NCBI GenBank assembly: GCA_035041965.1
Contig: JAPYMA010000400.1
Coordinates: 1 to 64,000, forward strand
Reading direction: 5' to 3'
Source: Anisakis pegreffii
Taxonomy: Eukaryota; Nematoda; Chromadorea; Rhabditida; Anisakidae
Length of the DNA: 64,000 nucleotides
Shown: positions 36,901 through 49,366 of the stretch, in pieces
Layout of the letters: the number at the start of each line of letters is the position of its first letter
Numbering within the stretch: the stretch's first letter is position 1
Made by a program: the position numbers and the translations under genes
Notes under the pieces: model-generated
The model's input: only the letters and a program-made list of their open reading frames with translations
Database searches by the model: none
What the model was told of the DNA's origin: nothing

Positions 36901-39900
36901 AACAAAAACGTTTATTTTCGGTACTGAATGCATTGTTGACAAGTTAAAATCATTTATAGAATATTGCTCGTCAGCTCGTGATTAGCACCCTATTCTGTGG
37001 TATTCAACCATCATCTGATGGTACTTGAGCAATTGTTCGGCCTAGAATAGAACAATTCAGCATTGCATTGGTCACTTATCGATATCATAAGTATTTTAAT
37101 TGCTATCGTTGTTGATGCGAAACCTTAAATGAGAATAAAAGAGAATGTAATCGTAATTCTAACTCTGAGCATTATTTGTGATCTTATTGATGAAAATGAA
37201 TGCAGATGAAATGTCTTCATAATATCACCCTAATCATATTACTATAATTCGCTAATGAATAATCCGTGTTTGGAAAGTCAGTCATTCTCGCCATGGGGGT
37301 GTCTTCTGCACATAATAATTATTATTGTTATGCTTATTGCCGTTGCAGTCGTGATCGCTATTGCTAGTCCTATTGTCAGTATTTTCTTGATTACCAATTT
37401 CATTGATGTTGTTGTGATCAACATTATTATTATTATTGTCGTTATCGTCATCAAATACATCCCCTTTATTACTTCCATTGTGCTCACTTGGACTCTCACA
37501 ACTATTCGAGCAAGTGAGCATTCGTTCTTGCTCTAAAGTGATCATTTCCTAAATTCTTTGATCAAAAAACTGCACCGTTCCATAAGATCACAAAGACTGA
37601 ATAGTAAATCTGGAGATGATCCTATATTCCTTGGATAGACCTGAGGATTATCGGTGTAACCTTACATTTTGATTCCTTTGACTTATACGCAGATAGATGG
37701 AAGCGTGTTGATATTCCTGAAGTAATCGGGACACAGGATACGTCATTGACATCGACTGAGATATTACGTCGGTGCATGGATATAAGTGTTTCGGGGTTCT
37801 GAGCTAACCGCATCTGAGAGTTGAGTAGAAACAATGATATTGAAAAAGGATATCTGATGCATGAGACAGGTCACATTTGCAGTAGAAGTAGCAATAAATT
37901 GATAGAGCAATAGGAAGTGGACATCAACGCTGCTATAACCATTGAGCACTCATTGTTCCTCCACTTGATTTGATAGTGAAAAGTTTAACAATTTTATCGT
38001 ATCAAGTCATTCAGAGCTGATTCTTTGCATTTGCTTCTACTGAGTTGCTTTCGATAGTATTCAACTTTTTGTAAAGATAGACTACTTATATAGTTCTTAA
38101 TCGTTCCGTTGAGAAAAACGATTCAAATCTGCTTCTTATCACTGGTATCGAAAATTCTGCGATGTGAGTTTCAGAAATATCATCTCCTCGCCGAATTTCA
38201 AGTGCTTGACTGTGATTGAAACTGATTCATTTGGAAAGCGGCGCGACAAATTTGATTCATTTGGAAAGTATAACGAATAATCAGATTTGAAAGGAACGAT
38301 GAACCATGGGACAGGACGCATCTCCGAGGTCTTGAAAAGTGTCGTTGACAATGTCGTCGCTCAGCTTTCGTGCTCTGTACTTTCGGTTGACTGAGATTGA
38401 TACCACATCTGCCTTTGTGCATAGATTCTCTAGTCACATTTGGGGAAATGCTTTGATTATTGTCGAAGATGTTCACACTTTATATGGAGCGATCTTGCGC
38501 TTATCTCGATGGCTTTCCATGATCATCGAATTGCGTTTAGAGAATCGATTGATTGTCTCGGTTTCATTTCGAAAACATCCATGATAACTAGGAGCAGCCG
38601 AGAACTTTGCGAAAAGACCAGATGTACGCCAGTGAAAATGTACTTCAAAGATATATTTCATCCAAACATGAAATTTTTCCATTCGAACGTTGTTCACACG
38701 TCGTTCGACAAGCTCATATATCATATATGGATGTAGTATTGGCTACATAATAGTATAATTGTAGTGCATTTGAGAATGTGAACAATATGCAATTCACTGT
38801 TGAATGGCAATGTGGTTTCCGCTAATTATTTTCGTTCACCTTCCTAAATTATGCGTTTGCTGTTGTTCCATCACTTATTTTCACTGAGATCAATGGAACA
38901 TAAGCATGACATTAAGTTGCTCGAAATTGCAATACAATTTGTCTGATTTCGGTCGATTTAGAAATCAATTAAACGTTTCGTTATTTGTTTGCAACATATG
39001 CACTTGCTGATTTCGAAAATTCTTCTGTGTGTGTTTGTCGGTGCTTATTCAATCGACGATCAGAACATTTCAAAATACCTTTGTAATAGTCTGCTGAAAT
39101 TCTTCGCTATCTCAATATCTCTGTGAAGTGATTATAATTACACCACAGCCGATACGAGAGATCAGTTATGAGAGAATAGTGATTAACCTAGGTCACCAAT
39201 TATGATATTACGATTATGACAAATTTCCGGATCAGATCGCAGTCTTACCGCAATCTGTTGCAGTTTTCCATCTTTACAAATCAACCATTTTCATGCAAAT
39301 AACATTTTCGAATCAGCTGAATTAAGAGTCATTTCAATGGTCATTTAAAACAATTTCTCGCCACTTCATCAAGGCAATTGTTCTCTGGATTATTCTTCTC
39401 TAGAGAAACGTACTCAACCAAATACCAAGTTTGACATACAACGTATTTGGTTGAGTTAAAAAGATAACTGAGAAATAGGAAATGACCGCAAATCGCAGAT
39501 GATTTTTAAGCATTTCATGAGAATAAGTGCACTGCATTATTGTTGTTGATCTATTTTGTGGCATTATCTGTTGGATAGTGCTTTTGCAAGTTTCGTAAAG
39601 CGTCGAAAAGTACTGAATAAAGTACTGAGTAATGAGCTTATAAGCTTTAATTAGGAGTTTTAATTGTTATTAGTCATCATTACTATCATTAATATTGCTA
39701 TCGTTAGGATTGCGATTATAATGACCATAAGAAGGCGTATCCTAACAAATATGACGGCGATTATGGATGAGAGTGCGAGTTAGCGAGATTGCGAATCGCC
39801 GACAAGTCAATGGAATAACTTCAAATCAACTTACTGAAACTAACTGGCTGCCTACTTCAGTCACGCATCTGAAATTCAATTGTTTCATTCGTTCCTTCGA

Positions 39901-41261
39901 GGCTTGTTCAGTTGAATTGCGTTTATTCGATTCAATTCATCTGATTCCCAACATTCCATTCACCCATTCACACATCCATCCATTCATCCCTCCATCTAAC
40001 AACGTCAACACGTCATCAGCATCAAATCAACAACAATAACAACAACTTGACTTCATTCCTTATTTACAGTGAACATTCTGAACATTATCTTACTTTAAAA
40101 GTCAACTGATGCTGCAAAGAGTTGCAAAATGTAATTTGTGCAGCATTCATTCATTTGAGCATTACATCAATACCACATTCGAGCAATACCACATTCACAT
40201 ACATCCTCCGAGAATTTGGCAATGCACAAACATTCACTCGTCATGAAGGGAACCGTTTTAAGAAAGTTTCAGTCGTGAAATGTGATACTTTTTTGAGGAG
40301 GGTATCTTAAGGACGACAGTGCTGAGGATATTGGCGGTGATGATAACCATAGCGATGCATCATTCCTCTAAACACATCAAAAAGCTCATTTACGAGATCG
40401 GATTACAGTTTAGTGCTGAATGATGTCGTTCCTGTTCTATCATGTTCTATATTGCAGAGTTTATTGTGCCGCTTACAATTGGGATTTATTTTTTAAAACC
40501 ATTATTTTTATATTTTCATCTTGAGAGTTATTGCTATTAAGACAAGCACTAAGAATGAAATTTCATGCATATGGTGCTTAATAGTGACAGTTTAATGTTA
40601 TGCGAGTGTCACACTTATGAGCTGTCATAGTTGAACTATACATATATATATATAATCGTTGTATCCACATTCCATAATGTTGATATAATTGCACGACGCG
40701 TTATGTGTTGCACGGAAAAGGTTGACAAATTGAGTGGAAAACGTCATTATTGCAGAGAACAGCACACTTGAAGCTATAAGATTTAGTTGAGAACGATGCT
40801 CAGAACCACCTATAAGATGTTTCGTTCACAAGAATTTTCTCAACAGTATAGTTCATGTTGTGCCATTTGATCTGAATGCTTGTACTTTCTTTGTAATGTC
40901 ATCAAATACTCGTGGTATCGTAGGTGTTGATGTGAAATAGTAATCATTTTGGATTCGCTTATAACAGTGCACTAGTAGATCATATAGGAAGATGCGTGAT
41001 TTGATTAACATCATTTACGTTACTTCTGGTACATCCATCATTGCTTGAATGCTAGTGCGAATCATTGTTAATTGAACCTGAAAGCAAGAGTGCAATTGCA
41101 TCAGTATTAATCAAATCGTGCTCTTTACGATGAGCATGCATGAAAACTATATTATAAGAGCAGTGATAGTGACATTTGAGATGTTCACAGTAGTCATTAA
41201 TATTGATCATAGTGAGAAATACATTGATAATACTAATGATGATAATGACCAGTAAATCAAT
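33973..41261. other. Gene-poor stretch of about 7 kb
   Basis: No convincing exon. It contains a trinucleotide-repeat area (about 37310-37450), an Asn-rich minus-strand frame over it (37282-37545) and a short perfect inverted repeat at 39412-39456. Distal 5' sequences of the potassium channel gene could lie here. Confidence 0.4.
39412..39456. repeat. Inverted repeat, 14-bp arms, 17-base loop
   Basis: ACTCAACCAAATAC is mirrored by GTATTTGGTTGAGT. The stem is too short for a typical microRNA precursor. Confidence 0.8.
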
Positions 41262-41262
41262 T

Positions 41263-41270
41263 GAATTTAG
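41263..41270 (+). promoter_or_regulatory. Probable spliced-leader acceptor for the Kv channel
   Basis: TTGAATTTAG ends 10 bases before the ATG that opens the T1 domain. Confidence 0.45.
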
Positions 41271-41280
41271 CGTCGCACAA

Positions 41281-44200
41281 ATGGACAGTGAATATCGAGT
41301 AATATTGAATGTGGGTGGAATACGTCATGAGACCTATAAACACACTCTGAAAAAGATTCCAGCGACAAGGCTGAGCCGTTTGACAACAAATTTAGCTAAT
41401 TATGATCCAGTATTGAATGAGTATTTCTTCGATCGACATCCAGGCGTTTTCGCGCAGATACTCAATTATTATCGTACGGGTAAACTGCACTATCCACTCG
41501 ATGTTTGTGGACCATTATTTGAGGAGGAACTGAAGGTGAGTTCTGCTTTTTGAGATTGAGTGCAGATTCACTTTCTTCAATGATCGATTCTTGACACCAC
41601 TGCATATAATAACCTTTGTAATCGACATTAGGGTAAATCAGAATGAACATTCAAGTGCTCGTTGAAAAATGCATATATTTTAATAGATGTGGAATTGTAT
41701 AGCTGTATTAGTAGTATGATACCATTGTTACTACTTCTTTGATTATTCGGAGCTTATGAATTTATGTATATAACCAATTGTTTACCAGAAAATTGTTGAT
41801 ATACGTCTTCTTTTAAGCATAATGTAAGCACCGATTAATTCATTGATAAATTGCCTACTGAGACGAGTTCGTACTATATTTTGAAATGATGAATGCAACC
41901 GAAAAAGATGATTAAGAAGATATGGATTATGGGTTGTGAGTTATTCGCGAACGTTTGAATTGACCGTAAAAGTTCCAAATACGGCCAATAAACGAATGAA
42001 TATTTATGGTTCTAACCCTAAGCACCAAAAGAAGTTCCATATGATAATATAAGTGAATCGTCGGTCGAATGTATAATTTATGATTTGTTTCAAATGTACA
42101 TAGTACCAAACCTGCATTCATAATTCATTAGTGGGTAATTCAACATTTCGCATCATCAATGGATCATCCACAACATAAAGCAATATTCTCAGCGATACTG
42201 AATAATTAATCAATTTACAAAGTTTTCGTTCGGCGACGATTTTCTCCGAAAAATTTTTCACTATTCATCATTCACTGTACATAGTTGAGGATTGGCCGTA
42301 TTTGACATTTGCAATGCATTTGGCACGCGGAAAAGCATGAAAAGATAAAATATGCGCACGTAAACGCACATATACAATGTTAAATGAATGAATTATGTTT
42401 CTTTTTTGGCCAAAGAAAACGTCGTCTATTCATACGAATCGCTTAAATCGTCCGTCTACTTTCAACAAAACCTTTCATGCATTATTCACCCATCGTTAGC
42501 GGCCAGTTCATTCTTTTGTCCCACTGAGCCACCGGAAGAGAAACATAATTTTTGAAAACGCAACATAAAACTATTTCAACTATGAAACATTCCCTCAATT
42601 CACTCCAAAATCTAATGATGAACAGAGAGGACGCAGTGATAAAATTAGCTGGCATGATAACGATTTCAGTGATAATAGCAACAGCTATGAACATAACAGT
42701 AGTAATAATGGCAGCGATACCAGTCACATCAGTAATAATAATGATGATGTTCATATAATGATAACGTTGAGAATCAACAATTGTTGGAAGTAGTAATTGA
42801 GATTGATACGAGTGACGTGTGAAATATTGATGCAATACGAAGTAAATGACTGTTCGCTAACAGTGATCTATTGAAGAGCCAAACACTTACAGTCTTGTGT
42901 GTAAATAGTTTATAATGTTTTTTCAAGAATTTATGGACTGAGCTCGGAAATAAACATGATAAAATTTTAGTATTGGGGTTTAGATGCGAACGAAGTAGAG
43001 CCATGTTGTTGGATGACATACACTCAACATAGAGATACTCAGGAGGTATTGGCCACACTTGATAAGCTCGATCTTGACTTTGATGAAGAACTGATCAATA
43101 ATCAAGAGGAAATTTACCGAAGGTTATTACACAATTATCACTTGACTTTTTAATCGTTTTCGTTCACTAATTTTTTGTTTATTCATTGTTCAATTTACGA
43201 GCTGATCATTCACTAATCCACTGGTTTATTCAGTCATTTACTGAAACATTCATTTCATGACCCATTTATGGAAAGCATACTGTCTCAGCGCATTTATCAT
43301 TTCTTCCATCAATTGAACATTTGTCACAAATAGTCGGATCTTATTGAAATGTTCGACCAGTTGGAGCATGAAAACATGAAATGAAATACAAGTTGCTCAC
43401 ATTGATTTAAAATTTCGAAAAATAATGTGTACAGATTTGGCTGGGAAGACGACTTCCATAATGATTCGTTGTCGGCCTGGCAAAAGTTAAAGCCTCGAAT
43501 ATGGCGGCTATTCGATGAGCCGTCTTCATCACAGGCTGCAAAGGTACGCAATCTTCCTATACAATTGCACTATCGCACCGACTCAAGTCAAAATTTTGAG
43601 CCAAACTCTAAAACATCCTGTGGATTCTTCTATGAAGCGCATTCGAATTCTTCCCACCGAATGTAATAAAAATTCAAAGCGTGGAAAATGTCCTGTAAAC
43701 GATTCTTCGAAGTGACAATGATTGTATGTAGTCCGGTTCACTGTTCACTCAAACTATTTGGCGTTGAGCATTTTCAGGTTGTGGCCGTTATCTCAGTGTT
43801 CTTTCTAATCGTTGCAATCCTCGTGTTTTGCTTCAAAACGCATCCAGGATTGCGCGTGGCTGAACTGGATGTTGATGAGATCAGTATTGTTAACCATACA
43901 AATCGACTCGTTCGTCGATCACCTCCGTTCACTTATAAATATCGAACTGAATCAATCGGAGTGCACAAGAGAAACTCAAAACCTCATCCTGGTTTTTTTG
44001 TGAGTTTCAGTGCTCTGTTTCAGTCGATATCTTCAAGCAACGTCTGTATTTTGTGAATAACAAGTTCGGAGATCGCTTTATGGAGGAAAATGCTGTTTTG
44101 TGAAGGGGCGACTTTCGAAAAAATGAAATAGATGAAGAAAAGATTTGAACAAAGAGTTGAAAGGAGAATCAAAATGATTTATAAAAGGGAAAAAAACGAG

Positions 44201-46303
44201 CCAGTTTTCAGGTGGTTGAAACAATATGTAATATATGGTTCACGATTGAGATAGCAATCCGTTTTGTTTGTTGTCCAAGTAAAATCAAATACTTCAAAGC
44301 ACCGGTAAGCCATTCACATATTATAATAAATGTTTCATCATCATCATTTTTTGGAGTACAGTTTTAATTATGAAATTAACTATCTCAAACTAATTAACTA
44401 TCTCAAAATCAACCGCAAACTCGATATTGCTCAACCATTGTAGTGGACTCATTCATCATCAGCGCACTTCCCACTGAACTTACTATTAAAAGAATCTGAA
44501 GTAACCACAATCCTGAAACAATCAAATATTCAGATTTGAGATCGCTGTTATATCTCGCGCAGATAATCGAATCGCTGTCACTAGTCTTTCAAAAACTTCC
44601 TTGTCACCAATCATGATAATGTTTAAATTTTGATGTTTAGATTTACGGTGTTCATTGGTTTGCGAGTTTTAATGAGGACACGGCTGAGTGCCTATGCAAG
44701 TGTTTTGCGGTCAAGATGCCATTGAATGATGATCAGTAGTCAATTCATCGATGAAGTCAGATATTCTTTGCAGGTGAATGTAATCGATCTGGTTGCCACA
44801 ATGACATTTTATCTAGATCTTTTATTGACAACTTTTGGTGCAACCTCGGAATTAGAATTCTTCTCAATAATTCGGATTATGCGATTATTCAAGCTGACAC
44901 AACACTCAAGTGGTCTTAAAATTTTAATGCATACATTCAAGTAGGTTCTTCACTTGATACATACCGTAACTGTGCTATGAGTAAATAGCCAGAGAATGTG
45001 CTCGATCCTAATATTATAATTGCAATATTCAGTACATTAATTACTCAGATCCGAATGAAGAAGCTGGAAACAATGTTATTATAAGGATCTCATAAGTGAT
45101 AAACTTATGCAGTTATCAATATCAAGTAAGGATTGAGATGCTAGCAAGGTAAGATGAAATATGAAATTCAGAGCTAGTGCGAAAGAGTTGATACTGTTGG
45201 TGTTCTTTCTCGTGCTTGGCATTGTAGTGTTTGCATCACTCGTTTATTACGCAGAAAGGATCGAAGTGAATCCTGATAATCAGTTCCAGTCTATTCCTCT
45301 TGGTCTGTGGTGGGCTGTAAGTTTTAACTTTATCAATATCACTGTTGTCACCGTTATAATCACTATCATCATGCAACATCAATATAGATAGTGACTATGA
45401 CAACAATTGGCTACGGTGATATGACGCCACATACGTATCTAGGTCGTATCATCGGCTCTATATGTGCATTGACCGGTGTTCTAACTATCGCTTTACCGGT
45501 TCCGGTTAGTCTTCGATGTTGCATATCTTCAGTGATTATTGCTGCTTTCAATTTAACATTGAACGTTTTGACTGATCCAATATTAATATCAGTGCTTGTC
45601 GAGGAACGGGGTAAACGTCCGGGTCCCCGTTTCCCTGACAAGCGCTAATATTAATCCCGTCCACTTTGTTCACCGACGTGGTCCCTATCCCGGCCAGAAA
45701 TTCACTCCTCAAGAACTGGTTAATATAGCTGATTGTTAAACGCCCAACGTTGCTTAAGCAGCCAATCATTTTTTCCCATTCGTAGATCAGTCGAAAGATC
45801 GAATGTGAACTCGCTGAGTTGACGAATCAAAACTTGAGTGATTCATTCTGCAGGTTATTGTGAGCAATTTTGCGATGTATTATTCGCATACTCAGGCCAG
45901 GTCGAAGATGCCTAAAAAGCGACGAGGTGTGCTCAGTCTTGACCAGGTATTTGCTTAACAGCAACTGCTCATTCAATCTTACCAATTTACCGGTTCATTA
46001 GAGCCATCTGTTCAGCAAGTTCGTGACTGTACCGTTGGAACTGATGAGCATATGAATAATTTGATAAAATTGCATTGATAATTACGCTGTCAACATCGGC
46101 ATAAGTATCAATGTGGCTTCGAGCATGATTATTATCAGGTTCATCATTAATTTTCGGCCGTTAAGATCAAGCAGCAGCCAGCCAATGTTCTTCACCAACG
46201 ACGTCAGCAACAAAACAAAGAAAATTTGCATCAACCACTTTTGACATCCGCAACAGCCAAATGCAATGGACCATCGAATTTGATCATTTCGAAGTGCTCT
46301 TAA
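41281..46303 (+). CDS. Voltage-gated potassium channel, Shaw/Kv3 family
   Basis: Ten exons, 41281-41535, 42971-43122, 43435-43543, 43778-43999, 44212-44304, 44774-44940, 45172-45316, 45388-45504, 45854-45946 and 46166-46303, give 496 residues. The T1 tetramerisation domain (about 1-135) has [14 protein letters not shown] and the Zn-binding H-x5-C-x20-CC pattern of non-Shaker Kv channels. S1 is [17 protein letters not shown] and S2 [18 protein letters not shown]4 is [17 protein letters not shown]5 [19 protein letters not shown], the pore [15 protein letters not shown], and S6 [19 protein letters not shown]. It is close to Drosophila Shaw and C. elegans EGL-36 and would carry K+ across excitable-cell membranes. 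No inactivation peptide precedes T1. S4 has only three of the Shaker basic positions (R3, R4, K5); a Gln replaces the last arginine. The C-terminus described ends in the exon at 46166, but other 3' exons exist. Confidence 0.95.
45580..45655. mobile_element. Short palindromic element in a Kv intron
   Basis: Arms of about 33 bases (TATCAGTGCTTGTCGAGG against CCCTGACAAGCGCTAATA) flank a 10-base GC-rich loop. It lies in the intron between the pore and S6 exons. Confidence 0.6.
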
Positions 46304-46454
46304 ATTATCGTTATCGATTGTTATACGTAAATGTCGATTGTCTCATTTCTTCTCGTATCATCTTACCGTCAATTCCTGCAGGTTAACTTCAATTCCCTTC
46401 AACTCATTACTCCAATGTTCATCAGATCAAAAAATATCATGCACTAGACTTACA

Positions 46455-46460
46455 AATAAA
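46455..46460 (+). promoter_or_regulatory. Poly(A) signal AATAAA
   Basis: It lies 152 bases after the stop at 46303, supporting use of that terminal exon. Confidence 0.6.
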
Positions 46461-46561
46461 ACGGATCAAAACTTATCATTGTTTTGAACCATCCTCAGTT
46501 ATTCCGTTGATTGACTGGTTCGAGTATTCATTGCTCTCCGTGTATCTATTTCTGCTTTCAG

Positions 46562-46636
46562 ATTTTTTTTGGCAACTATTATATTCCTGCGTTTGGGAAA
46601 TATGCAAGAAAGACTGAAATTTCAGTTGGGAGAACC
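46562..46636 (+). CDS. Candidate alternative cassette exon of the Kv channel
   Basis: A 75-base exon, phase 0 on both sides, lies between TTTCTGCTTTCAG and a GTAAGA donor. It encodes 25 residues including GNYYIPAFGKYARKTEISVG. The phase fits directly after the exon ending SLDQ at 45946 and directly before the exon at 47467, which would bypass the stop at 46303. No homology was recognised. Confidence 0.5.
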
Positions 46637-47466
46637 GTAAGAATAGACCAGAAAATCGCAAATTTGACGGAAAAGAGCCCAGCAAAATGTTTGTAATAAG
46701 CATTCATAAGCGAATTTGAAGGAACAATGTACGATTGCACGACGTTAAGCACGACGGTAGATCCGGTGAAATGAATTGAAGTAATACTCAAGTGGCCTCA
46801 TCTCGATAGTGCACTCGTATCATCATGATAACATTATAACATTACTGGGATAATAGCATTCATTTTATTGCATAGTACTTCGCTGTACTTGATCTTCATG
46901 TAGATATTAAAATATATGTTATAATGTCGTGTATTTTACAGTGCGGTTCAACAGAATCGGTGTTGTTTTTAGTTACTGCAGCAGTTCTCATTTTAATTGT
47001 ACATGTGAAAAGTAGGTTCGAATAACTTTCAACAGCCACGCCTGAGGCTGCAGCAAATAATCGCAGTTTCCTTGATAATGATTCGGAAATGCTGCAAAGG
47101 ATTCGATACGTCACTTCATATCGATTAAGTTTTACATCGCTGTCAATAGACGACCACCATTTGTGTCCAATAATGGAAATTAGGCAAAGATTTAACATTC
47201 GACATGCAGATATACTGACGTTGAATACAATAGATGAAAGCTGCCTGCTCATTTAATCCTTTTGCATTATGTTATATGATAACATTTGATGCAAATGAAA
47301 TAAAGATCTTTTTTTTTGATTTTGCACAATCATTATCTTTATTCATTACAAAACTATTAACCATCGAATAATTTCAGAACGAGTAATGGAACATACATGC
47401 ATTTGACTACTCTCCTGTTTGAATAGACCATTTTAATTGCTTCTTTTGTTAGTATGACAAATTCAG

Positions 47467-47652
47467 GGTCGTTCTGATCCATCTGATTTGGGATTAAAGA
47501 AGTCACAGAAGCGAGGATCAGAATCTGTTGAATTTAATTTGAAAACATGGATCGAAACTGAAAAATCCGTTCTATTCCCAGTATTTGGCTCAGCAATAAA
47601 CTCCGTCGCTAATAGCATCAAATTAATCCGTGTTAGCTTCGAAGTGGTATAA
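47467..47652 (+). CDS. Candidate alternative terminal exon of the Kv channel
   Basis: After an ACAAATTCAG acceptor the frame is open in phase 0 for 61 codons to TAA at 47650-47652. It begins GRSDPSDLGLKKSQKRGSES and continues Glu/Lys-rich. Phase allows splicing from 45946 or from 46636. It would give a longer cytoplasmic tail with Ser and basic residues that could be phosphorylated. It could also belong to an unrelated unseen gene. Confidence 0.5.
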   Translation, partial: GRSDPSDLGLKKSQKRGSESVEFNLKTWIETEKSVLFPVFGSAINSVANSIKLIRVSFEVV

Positions 47653-49314
47653 GTAGTTCAAATTTGATGTGACAATTTCATCATGAAATGCAAAATTTTC
47701 CTGCAAAGATGATCTTCAGGAAGCGTTTTGCCATTAATCATGATGAATTGAAATTTCGAACCATAAAAAATATGCAAATTTACACCTTGCTGTGTTAACA
47801 TCGCAGAAATCATATGCGACTGTAACGTCTCGATATGGGCTCAACAGTGGCTTGAATTATGCCACGTTTTATGCGTCAAGCGGCAATTTCATTCGAACAT
47901 AGCAACGATCATCATTTTGTCTATTTTATTAGTCATTGTTTGCGTCTGATAGTGAGATATTGCATTGTTGTGATTGCAATTTTTGTATCATTTTCTCTTT
48001 TGGTTATTCTGCGCTTGAATGCTACGAAATGAACAAAGTTCGCTTGATGAGTGAATGGTTTCTTTTGTCAGTCGATAATTTTTCTCCGATTGCAACAATT
48101 GAATGTCATATTTTTCAGTGAAAAATTTAAGTAAACAATCATACAATCAAACTGATTCGTGTCAGTGCAAATCGAGATGAACTGTTCTTTTTGGCTATTC
48201 AGTCGACCTACCACGATCGTCTGTTGTCCTCTCTGTTCTCAGTTCCTGAGGATAGAAAGCTTATCTGACATAGTTTAGCCATCAGTAGGAAACCCCTTTG
48301 AAACTTCGATTCTACCTCAATTCTAAATTCCGAACTTGAATCATGTCGAATTCCTAAACCAGAATACGAAATCTGGAGAAGCTGTGAATTTGACTTCTGA
48401 GAATAAGAAATTCTGAACACCAATTTGATTCCAAAATTGATGTTCGATATAATTCGAAACCGTTCCAAATCACTTGAACGGAAGCAGTTTCTGTTCACAC
48501 TCTCATCTCCCAAAAACTGCTCTCATCGTCAATATTTCTCGAATTTTTGCATCCCACGCAGTAAAGTTATTTTACTCGATAAAACACGCTTAAACTCGGA
48601 GTGAGCAGTAACTTCATGTTCAGTCTGAGATATTTTCAAGGCTTGAATAATGACTTGTCACGTAAACAAGCTGAGGCTTGGAACGGGATACGTGCTGAGG
48701 GTCGTCGCGGATTCAAGCTGAAATCTAATTCTAAGATAGAGACCAGGCTGACATCCACGGCGATGGATAGGCTGAGAATTACCAAAATGCATGGACTGAA
48801 GTTCACAACTGAGTTCGGATTAAGGCTTCCTCAGTCTCAGCTATGCTTTCAGCTCAAGCTGAAGGTGAAGCTTCACCATGTCTAAATTTATGCTGACCAT
48901 GATTCACTCGGACATATGACGAGGCTTATCTAATACTCAGGTCGAGTCCCTCCAAAAACCTCAGTCTAAGGCTTATCTAGGATTTAGATTAAAGATTGAG
49001 AAGGTCTAGCTCATGCTCAACGTTGAGGTAAGCTTTAATGAGATTCCGGAAGAGTAAATCACTCGAAATTTCATCACATGACAGGAATTTTGATTGAAAA
49101 TAGTGATTTCAATTCGGACTTCGAGTTTCATCTTCGCTCAAAATTCGAAATAATTCGAAAGTTTCGACGAAGTTCAAGTAAGAGCTGATGAGTTGAACTC
49201 GTGTGTAGTCGCTTCAAGGTTATTTAATAACTGATCTGAAAAGTTTACCGAACCAAATCAAGTTCGTCAAGCAACTGCGTTGAGAGTTTGCCATTTAAAC
49301 AGAGTAATAAGCAA
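47653..49314. other. No gene seen; degenerate repeats
   Basis: About 48640-49040 is built from diverged units around GCTGAGG, CAAGCTGAA and AGGCTTATCTA, resembling the core words of the elements at 7830 and 11820. No exon is supported. Confidence 0.45.
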
Positions 49315-49323
49315 GTTTCGCAG
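49315..49323 (+). promoter_or_regulatory. Probable spliced-leader acceptor for the DUF229 gene
   Basis: AGTTTCGCAG ends 43 bases before the ATG at 49367, with no exon found before it. Confidence 0.45.
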
Positions 49324-49366
49324 GTTACAACACCAACAACAAAACCATTCAACTGCAACAGCCGAT

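Noticed and set aside
39412..39456. MicroRNA precursor
   Set aside because: A 14-bp stem is too short for a normal precursor.
48601..48885. 94-codon basic open frame
   Set aside because: It follows the period of degenerate GCTGAGG-type repeats and has no splice context.
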